DNA from: Bacteroidaceae bacterium
GTDB taxonomy: Bacteria > Bacteroidota > Bacteroidia > Bacteroidales > Bacteroidaceae
Direction: 5' to 3'
NCBI GenBank assembly: GCA_016302435.1
Contig: JAEDNQ010000144.1
Location: forward strand, 1 to 5,599
DNA: 5,599 nt
In this document: positions 1-5,562 of the stretch, one piece after another
Layout: each line of letters begins with the position of its first letter
Numbering within the stretch: position 1 is the first letter of the stretch
Made by a program: the position numbers and the translations under genes
The notes under the pieces: model-generated
What the model was told of the DNA's origin: nothing
Databases searched by the model: none
What the model saw: the letters and a program-made list of their open reading frames with translations, nothing else

Positions 1-29
1 GGAAAGATGAACAGGTTTTGGAGTAGAGG

Positions 30-101
30 TTCTATGACTGCTATAGGTTCTATGATTTCTATAGCTTCTATAGCTTATTGGAGTTCTATAATATCTATGA
101 C
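30..101 (-). repeat. Degenerate 9-bp tandem repeat, about 8 units (consensus NNNATAGAA)
   Basis: Read on the minus strand from 101 down to 30, the sequence divides into eight consecutive nonamers: GTCATAGAT, ATTATAGAA, CTCCAATAA, GCTATAGAA, GCTATAGAA, ATCATAGAA, CCTATAGCA and GTCATAGAA. Six match ATAGAA or ATAGAT/ATAGCA in the last six bases with at most one change; the third (CTCCAATAA) is the diverged one. Because the unit is three codons, copy-number change keeps the frame. One minus frame spells x-I-E triplets (with one stop), another spells S-Y-R-like triplets without stops, and the third is full of TAG. The repeat lies just past the alaS terminator and runs towards the window edge, so what it belongs to cannot be decided here. 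It may be an intergenic minisatellite or a low-complexity segment of a gene extending left of base 1. Confidence 0.8.
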
Positions 102-116
102 TTCAGAGTTTTCCAT
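75..116 (-). other. Short reading frame (13 codons) with strong RBS, ending inside the nonamer repeat; possibly a broken gene start
   Basis: An ATG at 116-114 is followed by codons for MENSEVIDIIELQ and then TAA at 77-75. Past that stop the same frame stays open to the window edge, giving AIEAIEIIEPIAVIEPLLQ and a few further residues. The stop falls in the one diverged repeat unit (CTCCAATAA), so a change there may have interrupted a longer frame. Alternatively this is a real tiny peptide, or not coding at all. A second minus frame is also open from just after a TGA at about 106 to the window edge, but it has no ATG, so a frameshift rather than a stop mutation is also possible. No function can be assigned. 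Confidence 0.3.
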
Positions 117-125
117 TTCCTTTAT

Positions 126-132
126 CCTCCTT
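126..132 (-). promoter_or_regulatory. Strong Shine-Dalgarno AAGGAGG ahead of the ATG at 116
   Basis: On the minus strand AAGGAGG is separated by 9 bases from the ATG at 116-114. This is a near-perfect anti-16S match, in contrast to alaS, lemA, the M48 gene and the glycosyltransferase, none of which shows a recognisable one. It begins immediately after the T-run of the alaS terminator. The match is directly visible; its use is inferred. Confidence 0.45.
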
Positions 133-133
133 C

Positions 134-173
134 AAAAAACATCGGCGGCAGAGCCTTATGCTCTGCCGCCGAT
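134..173 (-). terminator. Rho-independent terminator of alaS
   Basis: The minus strand carries a perfect 14-bp stem (arms 160-173 and 141-154, ATCGGCGGCAGAGC pairing with GCTCTGCCGCCGAT) around a 5-base loop at 155-159. It is followed in the leftward direction by six T (complement of A at 134-139). It starts 8 bases past the alaS stop codon, the expected place. In the opposite direction the stem is followed by a mixed AT sequence without a T-run, so it should act mainly on leftward transcription. Confidence 0.93.
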
Positions 174-181
174 GCTATATA

Positions 182-2803
182 TTACAGCTCAGCGAGCTCT
201 ATGATCTTTGTCACGGCTGCCTGCAATCCGTCAGGGTCTTTGCCGCCTGCTGTGGCAAAGTGTGGCTGACCGCCGCCACCTCCCTTGATGAGTTTGCCGG
301 CTTCCCTAACGAGGGCTCCTGCGTTCTTGCCTTCCTTGACGAGGTCGTCAGAGAGGGACACTGTGAGCGTTGGCTTGCCATTATCCACACTGCCGATGAC
401 GACAAGCAAGTGGTCTGCAAACTGGCCACGGAGCTGGAAGGCTATGTCTTTGGCGTTCTGAGCATCGAGAGGGAAGACTGATGACATGACCTTGACTCCA
501 TTGATGTCTCGGGCTTTCTCTATGAGAGCCTTCTTGTACTCCTGAGCCTTCTGAGCCTTGAAGCTATCGACTTGCGCCTGTAGTTCCTTGTTTTCTGAGA
601 TAGCCTTCTGGATGGTAGCCATGAGGTCAGGAGCATTGTTGAAGAGGGACTTGAGGTCGGCAACGAAATCTTGCATACCGTCAAGCATGTCTTCTACACC
701 CTTGCCTGTGATGGCTTCTATACGGCGCACTCCTGCTGCAATAGAACTCTCGCTGATTATCTTCACCATGCCGAGACATCCTGTGCTGGAAGCGTGGCAA
801 CCACCACAGAACTCTACTGATGTGCCAAACTGCACTATGCGCACCCTGTCGCCATACTTCTCTCCGAAGAGGGCTATGGCTCCAAGTTTCTTGGCTTCTT
901 CTATCGGGTAGTCGCGATACTCCTTAAGAGGAATGTCCTGACGTATCTTGGCATTGACGATATGCTCTACCTCGCGCAGCTGCTCTGCTGTGACCTTCTC
1001 GAAGTGTGAGAAGTCGAAACGGAGGCTGTCGGCTGTGACGAGTGAGCCCTTCTGCTCTACATGTGCGCCAAGGACTTGGCGGAGTGCTTCATCGAGGAGG
1101 TGGGTGCAAGTGTGGTTGGCCTCAATGGCTCGGCGACGCTCTACGTCAACACATGCCATGAACTCTGCCTCTGGCTGTGAGGGGAGTTTGTCAACGATAT
1201 GGATAGCCACACCGTTTTCCTTCTTTGTGTCGAGGACCTTGATTTCCTCATTTTCGCTGACGAGGACACCAGAGTCTCCGACCTCACCACCCATCTCGCC
1301 ATAGAATGGTGTCTTGTCGAGGATAACTTCATAGGCTGTGCGCTTCTTCTGCTGCACCTCTCTATATTTAATAATGTGTGTAGGATGTTCTGTGTAGTCG
1401 TAGCCGACAAATTCGCTTTCTGTTCCGTCCTCGCCTACATATACCCAGTCGCCCATCTTCACTTCAGCAGCATTGCGTGCGCGGTTCTTCTGTGCCTGCA
1501 TGCACACATCGAAGCCTTTCTCGTCGACACTGAGTCCCTGCTCGCGGCAGATGAGTTCGGTGAGGTCGAGTGGGAAGCCGAATGTGTCGAAGAGGTTGAA
1601 GGCCTTGTCGCCTGCCACCTCTGTCTTGCCCTCAGCCTTGGTCTGGTCGATGACATCTTGGAGGAGTCGGATACCATTCTCAAGTGTGCGGAGGAAGGAG
1701 TTCTCTTCTTCCTGCATGACCTTCATGACGAGTTTCTGCTGTGCTGCTATCTCTGGGAAGGCTTCGCCCATCTCCTCGACGAGAGTGGGAACAAGCTTGT
1801 AGATGAAGGCTTCTTTCTGGCCGAGGAAGGTATAGCCGTAGCGTACTGCGCGGCGGAGGATGCGTCGGATGACATATCCTGCCTTTGCATTGGATGGAAG
1901 CTGTCCGTCGGCAATGGCGAAGGCAATGGCACGGAGGTGGTCAACGACGACGCGCATGGCTATGTCCTTCTTCTCGTCGTCGCCATACTTGCAGCCTGCC
2001 ATGTCGCCCAGCACCTTGATGAGTGGCTGGAAAACGTCAGTGTCGTAGTTGGATGTCTTGCCCTGGAGTGTGCGCACGAGGCGTTCGAAGCCCATGCCTG
2101 TATCTATAACTTTGGCAGGAAGGCCTTCGAGGCTTCCGTCGGCCTTGCGGTTGAACTGCATGAAGACGAGGTTCCATATCTCGATGACCTGAGGATGGTC
2201 TTTGTTGACAAGTTCACGTCCTGGTGTCTGTGCCTTCTCTTCCTCTGAGCGAGAGTCTATGTGAATCTCTGAGCATGGGCCACAAGGGCCTGTATCGCCC
2301 ATTTCCCAGAAGTTATCGTGCTTGTTGCCGTTGATGATATGGTCTTTGGGGAGGAACTGTTCCCAGATGGAAGCAGCCTCCTCATCTCGGCTGAGCCCTT
2401 CTTCGGGACTGCCCTCGAAGACTGTTGCATAGAGGTCCTTGGGGTCTATCTTCAGTACATCAACGATATATTCCCATGCCCAACTGATGGCTTCCTTCTT
2501 GAAGTAGTCGCCAAAGGACCAGTTGCCGAGCATCTCGAACATGGTGTGGTGGTAGGTGTCGTGGCCTACCTCTTCGAGGTCGTTGTGCTTGCCGCTGACG
2601 CGGAGGCACTTCTGGCTGTCGGCCTGACGGCGTGACTTGGGGGTTGCGTTACCAAGGATAATATCCTTAAACTGGTTCATGCCTGCATTGGTGAACATCA
2701 GTGTGGGGTCGTCCTTGACTACCATTGGAGCTGATGGCACAATGAGGTGCTGCTTGCTTTCAAAGAATTTTTTGAAAGACTCGCGTATTTCTTTAGCTGT
2801 CAT
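182..2803 (-). CDS. alaS: Alanyl-tRNA synthetase (AlaRS), complete
   Basis: A cytosolic class II synthetase that attaches alanine to tRNA-Ala and hydrolyses mischarged Ser/Gly-tRNA-Ala. The 873-residue length is normal for the bacterial enzyme. The N-terminal catalytic core (about 1-250) shows motif 1 around TLMFTNAGMNQFKD (34-47), motif 2 from R68 through HDTYHHTMFEMLGNWSFGD (81-99) and motif 3 GMGFERL (236-242). N305 in PSNAKAGY and D406 in LFDTFGFP probably correspond to the residues reading the G3:U70 pair. The editing domain has its zinc set, H564 and H568 in NHTCTH plus C666 and H670 in CGGCH. A coiled-coil-like stretch (about 710-760) leads to the C-terminal C-Ala/DHHA1 domain with GGGGGQPHFATAGG (841-854). 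The ATG at 2803 is chosen because it gives the usual MTAKEIRESF start; a TTG eight codons upstream (2827) is in frame but adds residues atypical of the family. It is transcribed alone, divergent from lemA, and ends in an intrinsic terminator. Confidence 0.98.
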   Translation of the reverse strand: MTAKEIRESFKKFFESKQHLIVPSAPMVVKDDPTLMFTNAGMNQFKDIILGNATPKSRRQADSQKCLRVSGKHNDLEEVGHDTYHHTMFEMLGNWSFGDYFKKEAISWAWEYIVDVLKIDPKDLYATVFEGSPEEGLSRDEEAASIWEQFLPKDHIINGNKHDNFWEMGDTGPCGPCSEIHIDSRSEEEKAQTPGRELVNKDHPQVIEIWNLVFMQFNRKADGSLEGLPAKVIDTGMGFERLVRTLQGKTSNYDTDVFQPLIKVLGDMAGCKYGDDEKKDIAMRVVVDHLRAIAFAIADGQLPSNAKAGYVIRRILRRAVRYGYTFLGQKEAFIYKLVPTLVEEMGEAFPEIAAQQKLVMKVMQEEENSFLRTLENGIRLLQDVIDQTKAEGKTEVAGDKAFNLFDTFGFPLDLTELICREQGLSVDEKGFDVCMQAQKNRARNAAEVKMGDWVYVGEDGTESEFVGYDYTEHPTHIIKYREVQQKKRTAYEVILDKTPFYGEMGGEVGDSGVLVSENEEIKVLDTKKENGVAIHIVDKLPSQPEAEFMACVDVERRRAIEANHTCTHLLDEALRQVLGAHVEQKGSLVTADSLRFDFSHFEKVTAEQLREVEHIVNAKIRQDIPLKEYRDYPIEEAKKLGAIALFGEKYGDRVRIVQFGTSVEFCGGCHASSTGCLGMVKIISESSIAAGVRRIEAITGKGVEDMLDGMQDFVADLKSLFNNAPDLMATIQKAISENKELQAQVDSFKAQKAQEYKKALIEKARDINGVKVMSSVFPLDAQNAKDIAFQLRGQFADHLLVVIGSVDNGKPTLTVSLSDDLVKEGKNAGALVREAGKLIKGGGGGQPHFATAGGKDPDGLQAAVTKIIELAEL

Positions 2804-2841
2804 ATATTTGATTTTTATTATTCTCAATGTTTATGTCTGTA

Positions 2842-2860
2842 GTCAGGATATGAGCCTGAC
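2842..2860 (-). promoter_or_regulatory. Small hairpin in the presumed alaS 5' leader
   Basis: GTCAGG (2842-2847) pairs with CCTGAC (2855-2860) around a 7-base loop. If alaS starts near 2868-2871, this hairpin is at the beginning of a leader of about 65 bases. No T-run follows, so it does not look like a terminator. It could stabilise the mRNA or be incidental. Confidence 0.35.
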
Positions 2861-2875
2861 AAGGTTTTCAACTTG

Positions 2876-2903
2876 CAAAGTTAAGGATTTTATACGAATC
2901 AAT
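2876..2903 (-). promoter_or_regulatory. Candidate Bacteroidetes-type promoter for alaS
   Basis: On the minus strand TAACTTTG (2883-2876) matches the Bacteroidetes -7 consensus TAnnTTTG exactly, and is the same octamer used in the lemA promoter. The -33 element is weak: the nearest candidate is ATTG (2903-2900) with only 16 bases between, shorter than the usual spacing of about 19-21. Transcription would start near 2868-2871, about 65 bases ahead of the ATG. The -7 box is directly visible; the start site is estimated. Confidence 0.5.
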
Positions 2904-2970
2904 ACTTATCAGCATCTACTTTTTAGATATATATGCAAAGATTTTATCCCTAAGATGGGTGATTATTGCT

Positions 2971-3000
2971 GTCGAGAGGTCATATATATATGTTTTCGAC
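2971..3000. promoter_or_regulatory. Imperfect inverted repeat centred on a 12-bp AT palindrome
   Basis: CATATATATATG at 2981-2992 is a perfect 12-bp palindrome. It is flanked by GTCGA (2971-2975) and TCGAC (2996-3000), which are also complementary, giving a longer imperfect dyad with a 2-base bulge. It lies between the two divergent promoters, about 77 bases upstream of the lemA -33 box, where a regulator or DNA-bending protein could influence either gene. No matching known operator is recognised, and chance is possible in AT-rich DNA. Confidence 0.3.
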
Positions 3001-3076
3001 CGACAGCCGGCACTGACGCTATTGACAAATGGAAGTTGGTGTATTACACATGAGTGATAAAAAAACACACGATAAG

Positions 3077-3108
3077 TTTGGCTGTTCGGAGAAGAAATGA
3101 TAACTTTG
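3077..3108 (+). promoter_or_regulatory. Promoter of the lemA operon (TTTG-N20-TAACTTTG)
   Basis: TTTG at 3077-3080 and TAACTTTG at 3101-3108 are separated by 20 bases, an exact fit to the primary sigma-factor promoter of Bacteroidetes (-33 TTTG, -7 TAnnTTTG). Transcription is expected to begin around 3113-3116, giving a leader of about 35 bases before the lemA ATG. No Shine-Dalgarno sequence is present in that A-rich leader, as is common in this phylum. Confidence 0.8.
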
Positions 3109-3149
3109 CACTAAAATTATTATCAAACAACTTTAATATCAAGAACGAA

Positions 3150-3713
3150 ATGAGTACTACAATCATCATCATCGCCATCATCGCTGGCGTAGTATTAATC
3201 GGAATCAGCATCTACAACAACCTTGTAAGACTGCGCAACAACCGTGAGAACGCATTTGCAGACATAGACGTGCAGCTCAAGCAGAGATATGACCTTGTGC
3301 CTCAACTCGTGGCCACAGTCAAGGGATATGCGGCTCACGAGAAAGGGCTGCTCGAGTCTGTGACGGCTGCCCGTACAGCCGCCATGAGCGCCAAAAACAT
3401 TGAGGACAAGATGGCAGCAGACCAAATGCTCACATCGGCTCTCGCCGGACTGAAGGTGTCTGTCGAGGCTTATCCCGACCTCAAGGCCAACCAAAACTTC
3501 ATGCAACTCCAGCAAGAACTCAGCGACATAGAAAACAAGCTGGCAGCCGTGCGCCGTTTTTTCAACTCTGCCACACGCGAGCTCAACAATGCCGTGCAGA
3601 CCTTCCCGGGCAATCTGCTTGCAGGCATGTTCGGTTTCCACACTGAAAAGATGTACGAGATAGAGGCTTCTCAGCGCGCAGCCATGGACAAGGCACCCGA
3701 AATCAGCTTCTAA
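3150..3713 (+). CDS. lemA: LemA family membrane-anchored protein
   Basis: A 187-residue protein of typical LemA length. Residues 4-21 form a single hydrophobic N-terminal segment (IIIIAIIAGVVLIGIS), after which comes the long helical domain. Family signatures are visible: YNNLVRLRNNRENAFADID (22-40), VQLKQRYDLVPQLVATVKGY (41-60), YPDLKANQNFMQLQQELSDIENKLA (108-132), RRFFNSATRELNNAVQTFPGN (135-155) and a C-terminal F. The anchor probably leaves the helical part outside the cytoplasm, but orientation is not proven here. The molecular function of LemA is unsettled. It often sits beside HtpX-like proteases, as it does here, so a role with membrane proteolysis or envelope stress is inferred. The ATG at 3150 is chosen because it begins directly before the membrane segment and follows the promoter; an in-frame ATG at 3054 lies upstream of the promoter. 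It is first gene of a probable three-gene operon. Confidence 0.95.
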   Translation: MSTTIIIIAIIAGVVLIGISIYNNLVRLRNNRENAFADIDVQLKQRYDLVPQLVATVKGYAAHEKGLLESVTAARTAAMSAKNIEDKMAADQMLTSALAGLKVSVEAYPDLKANQNFMQLQQELSDIENKLAAVRRFFNSATRELNNAVQTFPGNLLAGMFGFHTEKMYEIEASQRAAMDKAPEISF

Positions 3714-3726
3714 CAATCAAGCCCAA

Positions 3727-3740
3727 TCCCCAAGAGGGGA
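3727..3740 (+). other. Small GC hairpin between lemA and the M48 gene
   Basis: TCCCC (3727-3731) and GGGGA (3736-3740) form a 5-bp stem with loop AAGA in the 54-bp gap between the two genes. No T-run follows, so it is not an intrinsic terminator. It could mark a processing or mRNA-stability site that lets lemA be expressed more strongly than the genes after it, but this is speculative. Confidence 0.3.
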
Positions 3741-3767
3741 GAACTACAAGCAACGACTTACACAAAT

Positions 3768-4754
3768 ATGCAATACGTAGGAATCCAGACACAGATAAAC
3801 AGGAACAACAGGAACAGCATCTTTCTGATCCTGATGTTCCCTTGCATCATACTCTGCATGCTGTGGGTCTTCTGCATTATCTTTGGCTTGCAGACTCACG
3901 AGACGTACCAAGGGACTGAGACAAACGTAGACTGGACCATGGTCAACGAGACATGGATAGGCATGGCGCCCTGGGCTGTAGGCATCGTGGGTATATGGCT
4001 GCTCATAGCCTATACGTTCCACTCTCAGATGATACAGAGCGCTACGGGTTCGCGCCCACTGGAGCGAAGGGAGAATCCTCGCATATACAACATGGTGGAG
4101 AACCTCTGCATGAGCTGCGGAATGGACATGCCCAAAATCAATATCATCAACGACCCTCAGCTCAACGCTTTCGCTTCAGGCATCAATAAGAAGACCTATA
4201 CGGTGACTCTCACCACTGGTATCATGGACGTGCTCTCCGATGAGGAGCTGGAAGGGGTGATAGCTCATGAGCTGACACACATACGCAACCGCGACACCAA
4301 GGTGCTCATCATCAGCATCGTCTTCGTTGGCATACTCTCCACAGTGCTTTCCATCATCTCGCAGACCGTACTCAGGACTTTTCTCTACGGAGGTGGCAAC
4401 AGAAAGAACGAGAAGGGAGGAGGAGCCATCGTGTTGATTGGCATTGCAGCCGTCATCTGTTCAGCCATAGCTTATTTCCTTGTTTCGCTGACCCGCTTTG
4501 CCATTTCGAGGAAGAGGGAGTTCATGGCCGATGCTGGAGGGGCAGAGATGACTCGCAATCCGCGTGCCTTGGCTTCTGCTCTGAGGAAGATATCGGCTGA
4601 CCCCGGCTTGCGCAACGTAGGGCGTGAGGACGTGGCCCAGCTCTTTATCATCCACCCAGGCAAGACGGCCAAAAACTTTATGGACATGCTCAACTCAATG
4701 TTCAGCACTCACCCCAGCACGGAAGAGAGGATACGCATCTTGGAACAGTTCTAA
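3768..4754 (+). CDS. htpX: HtpX-like M48 family zinc metalloprotease, inner membrane
   Basis: A 328-residue membrane peptidase. The zinc site is HELTH at 167-171 (H167, E168, H171), with the third ligand E251 in SRKREFMADAGGAEMTRNP (247-265), D255 being the conserved aspartate after it. The C-terminal signature STHPSTEERI (313-322) is typical of HtpX-type enzymes. Four hydrophobic segments are visible at about 17-40, 67-83, 178-201 and 219-240, so the catalytic HExxH lies in the cytosolic loop between segments 2 and 3. Known HtpX proteins degrade damaged or misfolded membrane proteins. The protein is somewhat longer than the usual 285-300 residues, owing partly to an extra hydrophilic stretch (about 42-65) between segments 1 and 2 and a glycine-rich loop RTFLYGGGNRKNEKGGG (203-219). 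It follows lemA by 54 bases without an obvious terminator or RBS. Whether it is orthologous to E. coli HtpX or a related M48B branch is not settled. Confidence 0.92.
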   Translation: MQYVGIQTQINRNNRNSIFLILMFPCIILCMLWVFCIIFGLQTHETYQGTETNVDWTMVNETWIGMAPWAVGIVGIWLLIAYTFHSQMIQSATGSRPLERRENPRIYNMVENLCMSCGMDMPKINIINDPQLNAFASGINKKTYTVTLTTGIMDVLSDEELEGVIAHELTHIRNRDTKVLIISIVFVGILSTVLSIISQTVLRTFLYGGGNRKNEKGGGAIVLIGIAAVICSAIAYFLVSLTRFAISRKREFMADAGGAEMTRNPRALASALRKISADPGLRNVGREDVAQLFIIHPGKTAKNFMDMLNSMFSTHPSTEERIRILEQF

Positions 4755-4783
4755 TCTTCAACGTCACCTCTTTCTTTCCTGCC

Positions 4784-5557
4784 ATGACAATAGACATTTT
4801 GATATGTACCATCGACAATGGTATAAAACGCATACCACACATGCTGATGCCTCCGCAAGACGGCATCAGCTATGTTGTTTCAATGGAATACACAGACAAA
4901 GCCTACCTCGACCTCATCCCCGATGTGCTGAAGGAGCGCAAGGATGTGAGACTGACGCTGCTCGAAGGAAAGGGGCTAAGCCGCAACCGCAATAACGCCA
5001 TAGCGCATGCCGATGCGGACATCCTGGTCGTCGGTGACGACGACTGCAGGTATAAGCCTGAGTACATGGCTGCTATCAGAAAGGCGTATGAAATGCATCC
5101 AGAGGCTGACATCATTACCTTTCAAGCCTTGACTCTCGATGGCCGACCGCTCCACCCCTACCCTGCTCCCTACGTCTGCTCGGTGGAAATAACGTTCCGC
5201 CGTAGAGTGGAGACGCTTTTCAGCAACCGCTTCGGCTTAGGCAGTTCCCAGTTTTGTTCTGGAGAGGAACAGGTATGGCTGCATGACGCAGTGTGTGAGG
5301 GGCATCGACATATATATCTGGACATCCCCATAGTACAGACTCCGATGGAGACTACAGGCAGCCAAAGTCGATTTTCCACCAGTCCTGCCTTGCAGCAAAG
5401 CAAGGGTGCATGTTTCAACTACATCTACGGAACGGCGGAAGCAGCGTGGAGAAGTGTGAAGGAAGCTGGTTGGTATATGGTGCATAAGCATATCAACCCC
5501 CTGCCTATAGCATGGAACATGCTGAAGGGTATAGTAAAGGAAAGAGGAACAAGATAG
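4784..5557 (+). CDS. Glycosyltransferase, GT-A fold, family-2-like
   Basis: A 257-residue protein with the core of a family 2 glycosyltransferase, which would transfer a sugar from a nucleotide-sugar to an acceptor in a surface glycan or similar. Visible features are the N-terminal strand IDILICTIDNG (3-13), the segment GKGLSRNRNNAIAHADADILVVGDDDCRY (62-90) which combines the usual nucleotide-binding helix and the metal-binding D85-D86-D87 (DxD motif), and SGEEQVWLHDA (159-169) whose E161/E162 match the usual acceptor-site acidic pair. The first motif differs from the common SIIIPxYN form, so substrate cannot be predicted. There are no membrane segments, so it is probably cytosolic or peripheral. 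It starts 29 bases after the M48 stop with no terminator between, so co-transcription with lemA and the protease is likely. No RBS is visible before the ATG. It ends complete at TAG, 5 bases before the terminal repeat. Confidence 0.85.
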   Translation: MTIDILICTIDNGIKRIPHMLMPPQDGISYVVSMEYTDKAYLDLIPDVLKERKDVRLTLLEGKGLSRNRNNAIAHADADILVVGDDDCRYKPEYMAAIRKAYEMHPEADIITFQALTLDGRPLHPYPAPYVCSVEITFRRRVETLFSNRFGLGSSQFCSGEEQVWLHDAVCEGHRHIYLDIPIVQTPMETTGSQSRFSTSPALQQSKGACFNYIYGTAEAAWRSVKEAGWYMVHKHINPLPIAWNMLKGIVKERGTR

Positions 5558-5562
5558 GGTAA

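Larger units (their letters stand above)
2804..3149. other. Divergent intergenic region between alaS and lemA (346 bp)
   Basis: This AT-rich stretch contains the start signals of both divergent genes. From left to right it holds the presumed alaS leader with a small hairpin (2842-2860), a candidate alaS -7 box (2876-2883), an AT-rich segment, a palindrome-centred imperfect hairpin (2971-3000), a GCCGGC hexamer palindrome (3006-3011), and the lemA promoter (3077-3108). The pair GCAAAG plus GATTTTAT occurs twice, at 2875-2893 and 2935-2947. A 32-codon frame at 2955-3053 (plus) has no promoter or RBS support and is not called. I see no tRNA, known riboswitch or T-box. Confidence 0.75.

Noticed and set aside
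7..204. Plus-strand 65-codon frame over the nonamer repeat
   Set aside because: It reads through the repeat, the terminator stem and the end of alaS, giving serine/isoleucine periodicity that is a by-product of the 9-bp repeat. No RBS or promoter supports it.
1199..2248. Long plus-strand open frame (349 codons) opposite alaS
   Set aside because: It lies fully antisense to a clearly intact AlaRS; its composition (rich in C, L, V, E, A) is what the complement of biased alaS codons produces, and it has no domain I recognise.
2804..2827. TTG start at 2827 adding eight residues to AlaRS
   Set aside because: AlaRS proteins normally begin with the MTAKEIRESF-type start seen at 2803; the added MRIIKIKY is AT-rich leader sequence.
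2804..2883. T-box or other tRNA-sensing leader for alaS
   Set aside because: The presumed leader is only about 65 bases, with a single 6-bp hairpin and no terminator or T-box core sequence.
2955..3053. 32-codon plus-strand frame in the intergenic region
   Set aside because: No promoter or RBS ahead of it, it crosses the palindrome, and it ends just before the lemA promoter. Likely chance.
3054..3149. Upstream in-frame extension of lemA starting at ATG 3054
   Set aside because: It would start upstream of the well-matched promoter (3077-3108) and add a 32-residue non-membrane lead before the anchor, unlike the family. The ATG at 3150 is preferred.
3195..3716. Minus-strand 173-codon frame opposite lemA
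   Set aside because: Shadow of the lemA coding sequence; LemA signatures on the plus strand are unambiguous.
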